Under the pieces are notes generated by a model, which was not told the DNA's origin, did not search any database, and saw only the letters and a list, made by a program, of their open reading frames with translations. Shown here piece after piece: positions 5,230-13,317 of a DNA stretch of 13,317 nt. How positions within the stretch are numbered: the stretch's first letter is position 1; the number at the start of each line of letters is the position of its first letter. A program made the translations under genes and the position numbers. Origin of the DNA: Alphaproteobacteria bacterium (lineage in GTDB: Bacteria; Pseudomonadota; Alphaproteobacteria; UBA828); contig JAUVWK010000035.1 of assembly GCA_030604165.1 (NCBI GenBank), positions 1 through 13,317 on the forward strand, given 5' to 3'.

Positions 5230-7473
5230 ATGATTGTTACTTTCCGACCGGCAGTCTTTCGACCGCTCGCCGCGGGTCGTCGAATCTCCTGGATTCTGAC
5301 CTTATTGGCTGGAGTGGCGACGCTGCTCGTGCTGGCAACGCCCTCGCGGGCGGCGCTCAGCCTGACCGATGCCTTGGCGAAGACGGGGCCCGCGGCGCTT
5401 ATCGCCGCTGCCGACGGGTTGGGCCCGGTCGAAGGCGCCCCGCCCGTCGTCCCGATCTACCGGGGCGACGACGTCGTCGGCTATGCGTTTCTCAATTCGG
5501 ATGTCGTCTCGTCCGTCGGCTATTCGGGCAAGCCCATCCAGGTTCTGCTGGCGCTGGACCTGGATGGCACGATCAGGGCCGCGAAGCTGGTGGAGCATCA
5601 CGAGCCCATCGTGCTTATCGGCATTCCCGAACGGAAGGTTGTCGATTTCATCGCCCGCTATGTCGGACGCAATGTCCGAGACCTGGGCGTGCACGCCGGC
5701 CAGACCCGCACGGTCGATGTCATCAGCGGCGCCACCGTGACCGTCATGGTGATCGACGACAGCATCAGTCGAGCGGCGCTCAAAGTGGCTCGTGCGCGCG
5801 GGCTGGGCGGTCTCCGTCCGGAGCCCGGCGGCCTCGCCGAGCCGGGCGGCCGCACCCTCGACATGACCCGGCGCAACGTCGTGGATTGGCTCTCGTTGGT
5901 CGCCGACGGCGCGGTGCGCCGGCTGGTGCTCAGCGTCGGCGAGATCAGCGCGGCGTTCGCCGAGGCGGATCTGCCGCGGGCCGCGGCACGGCCCGAAAGC
6001 GACGATTCGGACGAGGTCTTTATCGACCTCTACGCCGCCCTGGTTAGCGCACCGAGCATCGGGCGCAGTCTGCTTGGCGATGCCGAATACGATCTTCTGG
6101 CGGCGCGGCTCAAGCCGGACCAGCACGCCCTGCTGATCGTCGCCAACGGGCTCTATTCGTTCAAGGGCTCGGGCTATGTGCGGGGCGGCATCTTCGACCG
6201 TTTTCAGGTCGTGCAAGGCGACAACAGCGTCCGCTTCAAAGACCGGCATCACAAACGCTTGGGCGAGGTCGCCGCCGCGCACGCCCAAAAATTCCGCGAA
6301 GTCGCCCTCTTTGTAATCCCCGAGGGCAGCGCTTTCGATGCGACCCGCTCTTGGCGGCTCGAGCTCTTGGTCCACCGTGCCGTCGGCGCGCTTGAGAAGG
6401 AATTCCTGGCCTACGATCTGCGCTATCGGTTGCCGGATAAATATGTCTTGCCTCCCGAGCAACCGGCGGCGGCAACGCGCGCGGCGGCAGACGTCGATCA
6501 GAGCGAGCCGGCGCCGCTGTGGCAGCGCATCTGGCAAGATCGCGTGGTCGACCTCGCGGTGCTTGCCGCGGCGCTCTCGACGCTCACGGTCATTTTCTTT
6601 TTCCAGAACTGGTTCGCCGCCAGGCCCAAGCTGGCGACGGGCGTGCGTGTTGGTTTTCTGATTTTTACGGTGGCTTGGCTCGGCGGCTACGCCCAGGCGC
6701 AGCTCTCCGTGGTCAACGTGCTCACCTTCTTCAGCGCCCTGGTCACCGGCTTCAAGTGGGAGTTTTTCCTGATCGATCCGATGATCTTCATTCTCTGGTA
6801 TTCGGTCGCGATCTCGCGACTATTTTGGGGGCGCGGCGCGTTCTGCGGCTGGTTGTGTCCGTTCGGCGCGCTGCAAGAGCTAATAAGCCGGCTGGCCCGG
6901 GCCGCGGGCGTGCCGCAGTTGCGCCTGCCTTGGGGCCTGCACGAGCGCCTTTGGCCCTTGAAATACATGATCTTCGTTTGTCTCTTGGGCCTCTCCCTCT
7001 ATTCGCTCGGCCTGGCCGAGCAGATCTCGGAGGTGGAGCCCTTCAAGACCAGTTTCATATTGCGCTTCCTGCGCGACTGGCCGTTCGTGCTTTACGCCGG
7101 CGGTCTGTTGTTGATCGGCGTCTTTATCGAGCGCTTTTTCTGCCGCTACATCTGCCCGCTCGGTGCGGCGCTCGCGATCCCCGGCAAGCTCCGCATCTTC
7201 GAATGGCTCAAGCGTCACAAGGAATGCGGCGCGCCGTGCCAGCGCTGCGCGCAGGATTGCATGGTGCAGGCGATTCATCCCGACGGGCGCATCAATGCCA
7301 ACGAGTGCCTCTACTGCCTGAACTGTCAAACCCTCTATTACGACGACCATGTTTGCCCCGCCATGATCCAGCGCCGGCTGCGGCGCGAACGGCGGCGGGC
7401 GATGCAATCCAGCAGTTTGGCCGCGGGCAAGGCGCCGATGCCGCTCGCGGCCGGGCCGGAGGTCCGGTCCTGA
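5230..7473 (+). CDS. nosR: NosR, membrane flavoprotein/polyferredoxin for nitrous oxide reduction
   Basis: This 747-residue inner-membrane protein is thought to feed electrons to periplasmic NosZ and to be needed for nos expression and Cu(Z) function. An N-terminal hydrophobic segment (WILTLLAGVATLLVLATPSRA) exports a periplasmic FMN-binding domain. That domain has the flavinylation motif SGAT at 166-169, where T169 is the likely FMN-bearing threonine. A central periplasmic region and about five membrane helices (from about residue 440) follow. The cytoplasmic cysteine motifs are CGWLCP (539-544) and CRYICP (638-643). A ferredoxin-like tail has C666, C670, C673, C677, then C693, C696, C699 and C709, enough for two [4Fe-4S] clusters. 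The frame is open further upstream through the promoter, but ATG 5230 is the first sensible start, with GGA seven bases before it, and the signal segment follows directly. nosZ begins 78 bases after the stop. Confidence 0.95.
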   Translation: MIVTFRPAVFRPLAAGRRISWILTLLAGVATLLVLATPSRAALSLTDALAKTGPAALIAAADGLGPVEGAPPVVPIYRGDDVVGYAFLNSDVVSSVGYSGKPIQVLLALDLDGTIRAAKLVEHHEPIVLIGIPERKVVDFIARYVGRNVRDLGVHAGQTRTVDVISGATVTVMVIDDSISRAALKVARARGLGGLRPEPGGLAEPGGRTLDMTRRNVVDWLSLVADGAVRRLVLSVGEISAAFAEADLPRAAARPESDDSDEVFIDLYAALVSAPSIGRSLLGDAEYDLLAARLKPDQHALLIVANGLYSFKGSGYVRGGIFDRFQVVQGDNSVRFKDRHHKRLGEVAAAHAQKFREVALFVIPEGSAFDATRSWRLELLVHRAVGALEKEFLAYDLRYRLPDKYVLPPEQPAAATRAAADVDQSEPAPLWQRIWQDRVVDLAVLAAALSTLTVIFFFQNWFAARPKLATGVRVGFLIFTVAWLGGYAQAQLSVVNVLTFFSALVTGFKWEFFLIDPMIFILWYSVAISRLFWGRGAFCGWLCPFGALQELISRLARAAGVPQLRLPWGLHERLWPLKYMIFVCLLGLSLYSLGLAEQISEVEPFKTSFILRFLRDWPFVLYAGGLLLIGVFIERFFCRYICPLGAALAIPGKLRIFEWLKRHKECGAPCQRCAQDCMVQAIHPDGRINANECLYCLNCQTLYYDDHVCPAMIQRRLRRERRRAMQSSSLAAGKAPMPLAAGPEVRS

Positions 7474-7551
7474 TCGACCCATTCATTACCGAAGCGGTGC
7501 GCTAGACCACGCGGTGCGCCGCGACCAACCGAAGAGAAGGAAGCATTGACG

Positions 7552-9474
7552 ATGAGAAGAGAGCGAAAGCAAAGGCATGGCATCACCCGCCGTGACCTGT
7601 TCGGCACCACGGCGAAGATCGCCACGGTCGCCGGGCTCGCCGTGCCCAGCGCCGTGATCACGGTTGCCGGGGGCGCTGGACTGGCGCCGAAAAAGGCCTT
7701 CGCGGCCGGCAGCGCCGCGGTTGCTCCGGGTGATCTCGACGAGTATTACGGTTTCTGGTCCGGCGGTCACAGCGGCGAGATACGCATCGTCGGCGTGCCG
7801 TCGATGCGCGAGCTGATGCGCATTCCGGTCTTCAACCGCGATTGCGCGACCGGTTGGGGCCAGACCAACGAAAGCCTCAAGATCCTCACCGAGGGCCTGA
7901 CGCCCGAGACCAAGAAGTTCCTCGAGAGCCGAGGCGGGGTCTACACCAACGGCGATGCCCACCATCCGCATATGTCGTTCACCGACGGCACCTATGACGG
8001 GCGCTATCTGTGGATCAACGACAAGACCAACACGCGCCTGGCGCGCGTTCGTTGCGACATCATGAAGGTGGACAAGATCATCGAGATCCCCAACGCCAAC
8101 GACATCCATGGCATGCGGCCGCAGAAATATCCGCGCACGGGCTATCTCTTCTGTAACGGGGAGCATGAGATTCCGATCCCCAACGACGGCAGCGTGCTCG
8201 ATGATCCCTCCAAGTACGGCGCCATCTTCACGGCGGTCGACGGCGATACCATGGCGGTTGCCTGGCAGGTCATCGTCGACGGCAACCTCGACAATGTGGA
8301 CGCCGACTACCAGGGCAAATATGCCGTGGCGTCCTGCTACAACTCCGAAATGGGCATGACTCTCGCCGATATGACGGCGAACGAGCAGGATTGGGCGGTG
8401 GTCTTCAATATCGCCCGCATCGAAGAAGGCGTGAAGAGCGGCGATTACAAGGAGATCGGCGGGGTCAAGGTTTTGAACGGCCGTCATGGCTCGCCCTACA
8501 CCCGCTACATCCCGATCTCGACCAGCCCGCACGGCGTCAACACGGCGCCGGACGGCATCCATATCATGGTGTCCGGTAAGCTATCGCCGACCGTCTCGGT
8601 GATCGACGTGCGCAAGCTCGACGACCTGTTCGACGACAAGATCGCGCCGCGCGACGCCATCGTGGCGGAGCCGGAGCTCGGCCTGGGCCCGCTGCACACG
8701 GCCTTCGACGGCCAGGGCAACGCCTACACCACGTTGTTCCTCGACAGCCAGGTGTGCAAGTGGAGCATCGATAAGGCGATTCGTCAGTTCAACGGCGAAA
8801 ACGTCGACCCGATTCTCGACAAGATCGATGTCCACTATCAGCCGGGCCACAACCATACCTCCATGGGCGAGACCAAGGAGGCCGACGGCAAGTGGCTGGT
8901 GTCGCTCAACAAGTTCTCCAAGGATCGGTTTCTCAATGTGGGCCTGCTGAAGCCCGAATGCGAACAGCTGATCGACATCACCGACAACGAGATGGCGCTC
9001 GCCCACGACGGCTCCACCTTCGCCGAGCCGCACGATTGCATCATCGTGCACCGATCCAAGGTCAACACGCGACGGGTCTGGGATCTCAACGACGCCCAGT
9101 TCGACGAGGCCCGCAAGTGGGCGGCTCACGACGGTGTCGTTCTCGAAGATGCCGCCGACGTGATCCGGGACGGCAACAAGGTGCGGGTCTACATGCACTC
9201 TGTCGCGCCGACCTTCAGCCTGGAGAAGTTCGAGGTCACCGAGGGCAACGAGGTCACGGTGTTCATTACCAATATCGACGATGTCGATGACCTCACCCAC
9301 GGCTTCGCGCTGTCGAACCACGGCATCATCATGGAGATTCCGCCGCAGGCCACCGCGTCGGTGACCTTCACCGCGGATCGGCCCGGCGTGAGCTGGTTCT
9401 ACTGCCAGTGGTTCTGTCACGCGCTCCATTTGGAGATGCGCGGCCGCATGCTGGTAAAGCCGAAGGGTGCGTAA
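7552..9474 (+). CDS. nosZ: Nitrous oxide reductase NosZ, clade I (Tat-exported)
   Basis: This 640-residue periplasmic copper enzyme reduces N2O to N2. The N-terminus has a twin-arginine signal (TRRDLFG, R13-R14) ending near AFAAG. The beta-propeller supplies seven Cu(Z) histidines, seen at H137 and H138 (DAHHPH), H186 (NDIHG), H327 (TSPHG), H382 (GPLHTAFD), H433 (QPGHNHTS) and H494 (AEPHD). The C-terminal cupredoxin domain has the complete Cu(A) set: H583, C618, W620, C622, H626 and M629 in WFYCQWFCHALHLEM. These Cu(A) positions agree with the classical Pseudomonas stutzeri numbering as I recall it. A TTG at 7546 is in frame, but ATG 7552 is preferred because AAGGA lies about ten bases upstream. 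The Tat signal marks it as clade I, the type found in canonical denitrifiers. All catalytic residues are intact, so it should be active once matured. Confidence 0.98.
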   Translation: MRRERKQRHGITRRDLFGTTAKIATVAGLAVPSAVITVAGGAGLAPKKAFAAGSAAVAPGDLDEYYGFWSGGHSGEIRIVGVPSMRELMRIPVFNRDCATGWGQTNESLKILTEGLTPETKKFLESRGGVYTNGDAHHPHMSFTDGTYDGRYLWINDKTNTRLARVRCDIMKVDKIIEIPNANDIHGMRPQKYPRTGYLFCNGEHEIPIPNDGSVLDDPSKYGAIFTAVDGDTMAVAWQVIVDGNLDNVDADYQGKYAVASCYNSEMGMTLADMTANEQDWAVVFNIARIEEGVKSGDYKEIGGVKVLNGRHGSPYTRYIPISTSPHGVNTAPDGIHIMVSGKLSPTVSVIDVRKLDDLFDDKIAPRDAIVAEPELGLGPLHTAFDGQGNAYTTLFLDSQVCKWSIDKAIRQFNGENVDPILDKIDVHYQPGHNHTSMGETKEADGKWLVSLNKFSKDRFLNVGLLKPECEQLIDITDNEMALAHDGSTFAEPHDCIIVHRSKVNTRRVWDLNDAQFDEARKWAAHDGVVLEDAADVIRDGNKVRVYMHSVAPTFSLEKFEVTEGNEVTVFITNIDDVDDLTHGFALSNHGIIMEIPPQATASVTFTADRPGVSWFYCQWFCHALHLEMRGRMLVKPKGA

Positions 9475-10770
9475 ATGACCGCGCGACGCATCTTCCCGTG
9501 GCTGGCGGCGGCGGCCGGGCTGCTCTTGGCGGCCGGCTGGCTGCTGCCGGCGCGGGATGCGTCCGCGGATACTGTCATCGTTCAGCCTGGCGGCGGGCGC
9601 CTGCAAGCGGCGCTCGCCGCCGCCGGCTCCGGCGATGTGCTCGTGCTCGAGCGCGGTCTTCACCGCGGCCCCGTGGTGGTCGAGCGGCCGCTCGTGCTCG
9701 AAGGCCGACCGGGTGCCGTGGTGGATGGCGGCGGCCGGGGGCGGGTGATCTCGGTGGCGGCGCCGGGCGTCGTCGTGCGTGGCCTGACGGTGCGCAACTC
9801 CGGCGCCAGCCTGGAAACCGCCGATGCCGGAATCTTCGTCGATCGGACGGCCGAGGGGGCGCTGGTTGAAAACAATCGGCTCGAACATAATTTGTTCGGT
9901 GTCTATATCCATGGCGCGGCGCGCGCCATGGTGCGCGGCAACGACATCGTGGGGCGCCGCGATCTGCGCATGAACGAACGCGGCAATGGCGTGCATTTGT
10001 GGAACGCGCCCGGCGCGGCCGTGGTGGGCAACGATATCCGTTACGGGCGGGACGGCATCTTCGTCACCACGAGCAAGCACAACATTTTCCGCGACAACCG
10101 GTTCCGCGATCTGCGCTTCGCGATTCATTACATGTATACCAACGACAGCGAAATCAGCGGCAACGTCTCGATCGGCAACCATGTCGGCTATGCCCTGATG
10201 TATTCGCACCGTCTCGAGATTCGCGGCAACCGCTCCGAGGACGACCGCGATCATGGCTTCATGTTGAATTACACCAACCGCTCGCGCATCGTGGGCAACG
10301 TCGTCCGGCGCGGCGGCACCAAGGGCATGTTTCTGTACAACTCAAACCGCAACGAGGTCGTCGGCAATCTGTTCGAGAATTGCGCCATCGGTATCCATTT
10401 CACCGCGGGCTCCGAGCGCAACACCATCGCCGGCAACGCTTTTATCGCCAATCGGACCCAAGTGAAATATGTCGGCACGCGCTGGCTCGAATGGTCCGAA
10501 GACGGGCGCGGCAATTATTGGAGCGACAATCCGGCCTTCGACCTCGACGGCGACGGCATCGCGGACACGCCCTACCGGCCCAACGATCTCGTCGATCAGA
10601 TGGTCTGGCGCCATCCGTTGGCCAAGCTCTTGCTGAGCAGCCCGGCCGTGCAGGTCGTGCGCTGGGCGCAAGAGCAGTTTCCCGCGCTGCACCCGGGCGG
10701 CGTGGTGGATAGCGCGCCGCTGATGCGGCCGCCGGCGGTGGCGAACGCCGCTGACGGAGGCGGCGGATGA
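9475..10770 (+). CDS. nosD: NosD, periplasmic Cu(Z) maturation protein
   Basis: This 431-residue protein starts with a Sec-type signal (PWLAAAAGLLLAAGWLLPARDASA), followed by many short repeats of the carbohydrate-binding/sugar-hydrolase (CASH) right-handed beta-helix type. Typical rungs are VENNRLEHNLFGVYI, ISGNVSIGNHVGYALM and VGNLFENCAIGIHF, ending with RGNYWSDNPAFDLDGDGIADTPY. NosD partners the NosFY ABC transporter in building the sulfide-bridged copper cluster of NosZ and is thought to handle copper or the NosL-NosZ hand-over. The ATG directly follows the nosZ TAA with no intervening base. AAGGG lies seven bases upstream inside nosZ, so translation is probably coupled. The end overlaps the start of nosF by four bases. 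Confidence 0.96.
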   Translation: MTARRIFPWLAAAAGLLLAAGWLLPARDASADTVIVQPGGGRLQAALAAAGSGDVLVLERGLHRGPVVVERPLVLEGRPGAVVDGGGRGRVISVAAPGVVVRGLTVRNSGASLETADAGIFVDRTAEGALVENNRLEHNLFGVYIHGAARAMVRGNDIVGRRDLRMNERGNGVHLWNAPGAAVVGNDIRYGRDGIFVTTSKHNIFRDNRFRDLRFAIHYMYTNDSEISGNVSIGNHVGYALMYSHRLEIRGNRSEDDRDHGFMLNYTNRSRIVGNVVRRGGTKGMFLYNSNRNEVVGNLFENCAIGIHFTAGSERNTIAGNAFIANRTQVKYVGTRWLEWSEDGRGNYWSDNPAFDLDGDGIADTPYRPNDLVDQMVWRHPLAKLLLSSPAVQVVRWAQEQFPALHPGGVVDSAPLMRPPAVANAADGGGG

Positions 10771-11693
10771 TGTCGGTGGCTGCGGTTCGGCTGGAGGCTC
10801 TGAGCAAGCGCTACGGCACGGTTGCCGCGGTCGATGGCGTAAGTCTGGCGGTCGAGGCGGGCGAATGCCTGGCGCTGCTGGGCCACAACGGCGCCGGCAA
10901 GACCACTCTCTTCAAGCTCATGCTGGGGCTGACCCGGCCGACCGGCGGGCGGCTCAGCGTGCTCGACGAGGATCCCGGCGCCCGCGCCGCGGTGCGCGTG
11001 CGCCGGCAGATCGGATTCCTGCCGGAGAATGTGAGTTTCCACGACGCCATGACCGGGCGCGAGTTGCTGCGCTATTACGCTCGGCTGAAAGACGCGCCGC
11101 GCGGCGAATGCGAGCGCTTGCTCGAGCGGGTCGGGCTCGTGCAAGCCGCCGGAGGGCGCATCAAGACCTATTCGAAGGGCATGCGGCAGCGTCTCGGCCT
11201 GGCCCAGGCCCTGCTTGGCGCGCCCCGCCTGATGCTGCTGGACGAACCGACCACCGGCCTCGACCCCACGTTGCGCGACAGCTTCTATGCGCTGATCCGC
11301 GAGATGACCGCGGCGGGCACCACCGTGGTGCTGTCGTCTCACGCCCTGACCGAGCTCGAGGCACGCACCGACCGTGTCGCCATCATGAAGCAGGGCCGAC
11401 TGAATGTGTGCGGCACGCTCGCGGAACTGCGCCGGGCGGCGTCGCTACCGGTGCGGTTCCGGCTGACGGTGCCGGTCGATGACGGCAAGCGGCTGGCGCA
11501 ACGCATCGGCGCTGGCGTAAATCTTGCGCGGGTCAACGATCACGCGATCGAGCTCACCTGCCCTCCGGCGGAGAAAATGGCGGTGCTGCGCGAGATCGTG
11601 ACGTCCGGCGTTGCAGTCGAGGATATCGACATTCAGCCACCCAGTCTGGATGCGGTGTACGCCCATTTCCGCAATGGGGAGGGGCCGTCGTGA
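10767..11693 (+). CDS. nosF: NosF, ABC transporter ATPase of the NosDFY complex
   Basis: This 308-residue cytoplasmic ATPase has the Walker A motif GHNGAGKTT (39-47), signature YSKGMRQ (135-141, a variant of LSGGQ), Walker B LMLLDEP (155-161) and the H-loop H192 in LSSHALTE. A C-terminal extension of about 100 residues follows the nucleotide-binding domain, as usual for NosF. It powers the NosDFY complex that matures the Cu(Z) site. The start overlaps the nosD stop as ATGA. A second ATG follows immediately at 10770, and GGAGG (10756-10760) suits either. The stop overlaps the GTG start of nosY. Confidence 0.96.
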   Translation: MMSVAAVRLEALSKRYGTVAAVDGVSLAVEAGECLALLGHNGAGKTTLFKLMLGLTRPTGGRLSVLDEDPGARAAVRVRRQIGFLPENVSFHDAMTGRELLRYYARLKDAPRGECERLLERVGLVQAAGGRIKTYSKGMRQRLGLAQALLGAPRLMLLDEPTTGLDPTLRDSFYALIREMTAAGTTVVLSSHALTELEARTDRVAIMKQGRLNVCGTLAELRRAASLPVRFRLTVPVDDGKRLAQRIGAGVNLARVNDHAIELTCPPAEKMAVLREIVTSGVAVEDIDIQPPSLDAVYAHFRNGEGPS

Positions 11694-12517
11694 GGGTGCT
11701 CTTCGTTATCGCCGCCAAGGAATTCCGCGACGGCCTGCGAAATCGCTGGGTGCTGGCAGCGACTCTTCTCCTCGCCGGGCTGGCCCTCTCGCTGGCGTTT
11801 GTCGGCAGCGGGCCGGGCGGTACGGTCGGGGCGACGCGCCTGGCCGTGACCGTGGTCAGCCTCTCCAGCCTGAGCATCTTTCTGGTGCCGCTGATCGCCT
11901 TGCTGCTGTCCTACGACGCGCTGGTCGGTGAGATCGAGCGCGGCACCATGCTGCTGCTGCTCGCCTATCCGGTGGCGCGCTGGCAGGTCGTGCTCGGCAA
12001 GTTTCTCGGTCAAGGCGCCATTCTCGCCTTTGCGGTGGTGGTCGGCTATGGCGTCGCCGGGCTGGTGGCCGGGCTCGGTGCCGGCCATAGCGACGCCGAA
12101 AGCTGGCGTGCCTTCGGCGCCATGATCGGCTCCTCCATCCTGCTCGGCGCGGTCTTCCTTTCGCTCGGCTATCTGATCAGCGTCGGCGTGCGCGAGCAGG
12201 GCACGGCGGCCGGCATCGCGGTCGCGGTTTGGCTGGTGTTCGTCGTGCTCTACGACATGGCGCTGCTCGGCGTTCTATTGGCCGACGAGTCCCACGTCAT
12301 CACGACGGGCGCGGTTCGTGCCCTGCTCTTGGTCAACCCGGCCGATGCGTATCGGTTGTTCAATTTGGCGAGCGGCGAGGTTGCCGCCTACTCCGGCCTG
12401 GCGGACCTCGGCGCCCAGGCCCGCTTCGGCGCCGGCGTGCTGTTGCCGGTGCTGGCGGGGTGGGTGCTGGCGCCGCTCGCGCTGGCGGCGGCCCTGTTCC
12501 GCAGGCGCGAGCTGTAA
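11690..12517 (+). CDS. nosY: NosY, ABC transporter permease of the NosDFY complex
   Basis: This 275-residue integral membrane protein has about six hydrophobic helices: roughly residues 21-39, 50-75, 105-130, 140-165, 172-195 and 245-270. It has the ABC-2 permease opening KEFRDGLRNRW and a conserved EIERGTMLLLLAYPV loop after the second helix. It anchors NosF and contacts NosD during NosZ maturation. The start codon is GTG, overlapping the nosF stop as GTGA. GGAGG lies seven bases upstream (11678-11682), and no ATG gives a better N-terminus. The final A of its TAA is the first base of the nosL ATG. Confidence 0.94.
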   Translation: MRVLFVIAAKEFRDGLRNRWVLAATLLLAGLALSLAFVGSGPGGTVGATRLAVTVVSLSSLSIFLVPLIALLLSYDALVGEIERGTMLLLLAYPVARWQVVLGKFLGQGAILAFAVVVGYGVAGLVAGLGAGHSDAESWRAFGAMIGSSILLGAVFLSLGYLISVGVREQGTAAGIAVAVWLVFVVLYDMALLGVLLADESHVITTGAVRALLLVNPADAYRLFNLASGEVAAYSGLADLGAQARFGAGVLLPVLAGWVLAPLALAAALFRRREL

Positions 12518-12963
12518 TGACATTCCGCCTCGCCTCGCTGTTGTTGCTCGCCCTGGTGCTGCCTGCGCTCGCGAGCTGCGGCGATGACCAGGATGCCCGA
12601 GCGCCCGCGGCGCAGGAGCTGAGCCGCGAGGCGATCGGCCATTACTGCAACATGATCGTCGCCGATCACCAGGGCCCCAAGGGGCAGATATACGTCGCCG
12701 ATCGCGACCAGCCAGTTTGGTTCAGCTCGGTGCGCGATACGATCGCCTTCACCCTCCTGCCGGAGGAGCCCAAGAATATCGTGGCGATCTACGTCAACGA
12801 CATGGGGCGGGCGAGCTGGGAAGCGCCCGAACCCGAGACCTGGATCGAGGCCCGGAGTGCCTGGTACGTGATCGAGAGCAGCCGGCGCGGCGGCATGGGG
12901 GCGCCCGAGCCCGTGGACCAGCCTCACGCTTCGGACCCTGGCCACGACGAGGCGGGCCAATGA
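12517..12963 (+). CDS. nosL: NosL, copper-chaperone lipoprotein with shortened C-terminus
   Basis: This 148-residue outer-compartment lipoprotein is known in the family to bind Cu(I) and deliver it for NosZ assembly. The signal ends in lipobox LASC, with C21 as the lipidated cysteine. The metal motif is YCNM (C44, M46), followed by DHQGPKGQIY, WFSSVRDTIAF, IYVNDMG and GGMGAPE (125-131). In other NosL proteins I know, GAPE continues into a helix and strand of about 25-30 residues (a pattern like F.dr.aAeaFa...GG.v). Here the protein ends 17 residues after E131, in an unrelated polar sequence (DQPHASDPGHDEAGQ). Neither other forward frame restores the missing segment, so a simple single-base frameshift does not explain it. 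The start overlaps nosY (TAATG) and the stop overlaps nosX (ATGA). Confidence 0.92.
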   Translation: MTFRLASLLLLALVLPALASCGDDQDARAPAAQELSREAIGHYCNMIVADHQGPKGQIYVADRDQPVWFSSVRDTIAFTLLPEEPKNIVAIYVNDMGRASWEAPEPETWIEARSAWYVIESSRRGGMGAPEPVDQPHASDPGHDEAGQ

Positions 12964-13317
12964 CCGGGCCGATCGGTCGCCGCCGCTTCGTCACCATCGC
13001 CGCCGCCGCCAGCGGCCTTGCGCTCGCACCCTGGCCGGCCGGCCTGGCCCGCGCGGCGGCGCCCGACCAATTGCACCATTGGCGCGGCATCGTGCTCGGC
13101 GCCGACGCGCGCATCCTGTTGCACCATCCGGACCAGGCCACGGCACAAACGCTGATCGCCGCCTGCCGCGATGAGATCGCCCGGCTCGAGCGCATCTTCA
13201 GCCTGTATCGACCGGAGTCCGCGCTCTGCCGGCTCAATGACGCCGGCGCGATCGACGCGCCGCCGCTGGATCTGGTGCGTCTGCTCGCGGAGAGCCGCCG
13301 CATCAGCCGTATCACGG
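12960..13317 (+). CDS. nosX: NosX, ApbE-type FAD:protein FMN transferase (3' truncated by window)
   Basis: The first 119 codons are present, still open at the right edge; full-length proteins of this family run to about 300-350 residues. The N-terminus has a Tat-like signal (GRRRFVT, R7-R9) and hydrophobic segment ending near ARAAAP. It is followed by the ApbE entry region: HHWRGIVLGADARILLHHPD, then RIFSLYRPESALCRLN, the conserved 'FS.Y...S.l..LN' pattern. ApbE enzymes transfer FMN from FAD onto a threonine, and NosX flavinylates NosR, whose SGAT acceptor motif is encoded in this same operon. ATG 12960 overlaps the nosL stop, and GAGG lies seven bases upstream. NosX as the last gene of nosRZDFYLX is typical of Alphaproteobacteria. 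Confidence 0.93.
   Translation, partial: MTGPIGRRRFVTIAAAASGLALAPWPAGLARAAAPDQLHHWRGIVLGADARILLHHPDQATAQTLIAACRDEIARLERIFSLYRPESALCRLNDAGAIDAPPLDLVRLLAESRRISRIT

Noticed and set aside
8581..10254. 557-codon open frame on the minus strand opposite nosZ and nosD
   Set aside because: It is antisense to two genes with strong family matches, its composition (His, Asp, Val, Arg rich) mirrors their codon use, and no domain is recognisable. Other long minus-strand frames (for example 3745-4992 and 5302-6537) were rejected for the same reason.
12229..12516. Upstream extension of the nosL frame inside nosY
   Set aside because: The extension is Arg/Gly-rich shadow sequence of nosY. The lipoprotein signal of NosL starts exactly at ATG 12517.
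1..13317. CRISPR arrays, insertion sequences, prophage genes or toxin-antitoxin pairs
   Set aside because: No direct-repeat arrays, transposase motifs, terminal inverted repeats or phage-like genes were found on either strand.

Overview
The window is GC-rich and entirely bacterial in layout. All convincing genes lie on the + strand. A nos operon in the order nosR-nosZ-nosD-nosF-nosY-nosL-nosX, a Tat-dependent (clade I) NosZ, an ApbE-type NosX and FNR/FixK/NNR-type operators together suggest a denitrifying or N2O-respiring alphaproteobacterium. The genus cannot be told from the sequence alone.

Left edge (1-1000): the 3' end of a membrane-protein gene that looks like a cation:proton antiporter, a very stable UUCG-capped hairpin, a complete tRNA-Thr(CGT) with encoded CCA, and a small hemerythrin-domain gene.

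Middle (1000-4950): four tightly packed genes encode a molybdenum hydroxylase of the xanthine dehydrogenase/CO dehydrogenase family. They are an FAD subunit, a [2Fe-2S]2 subunit, and a molybdopterin subunit divided into two separate genes of 447 and 336 codons. Subunit sizes and order match the F-S-L-M plan known from nicotinate dehydrogenase of Eubacterium barkeri, although the substrate here is unknown. A perfect TTGAC-N4-GTCAA palindrome lies about 190 bases upstream of the first gene, and a GC-rich hairpin follows the last.

Right (4950-13317): a second TTGAC-N4-GTCAA palindrome, spaced as in a class II FNR-type promoter, precedes nosR. NosR is a membrane flavoprotein and polyferredoxin thought to support electron supply to NosZ and its assembly. 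NosZ is the periplasmic Cu(A)/Cu(Z) nitrous oxide reductase and has every expected ligand. NosD, NosF and NosY form the ABC-type maturation complex. NosL is a copper-chaperone lipoprotein, here missing its usual C-terminal segment. NosX, cut by the window edge, is the FAD:protein FMN transferase that would flavinylate NosR. From nosZ on, neighbouring genes abut or overlap by 1 to 4 bases.

The most interesting point is the pairing of an uncharacterised split molybdenum hydroxylase with the nos operon under operators with identical half-sites. This hints that an oxidative, perhaps heterocycle- or aldehyde-directed, reaction is induced together with N2O respiration. That link is inference.
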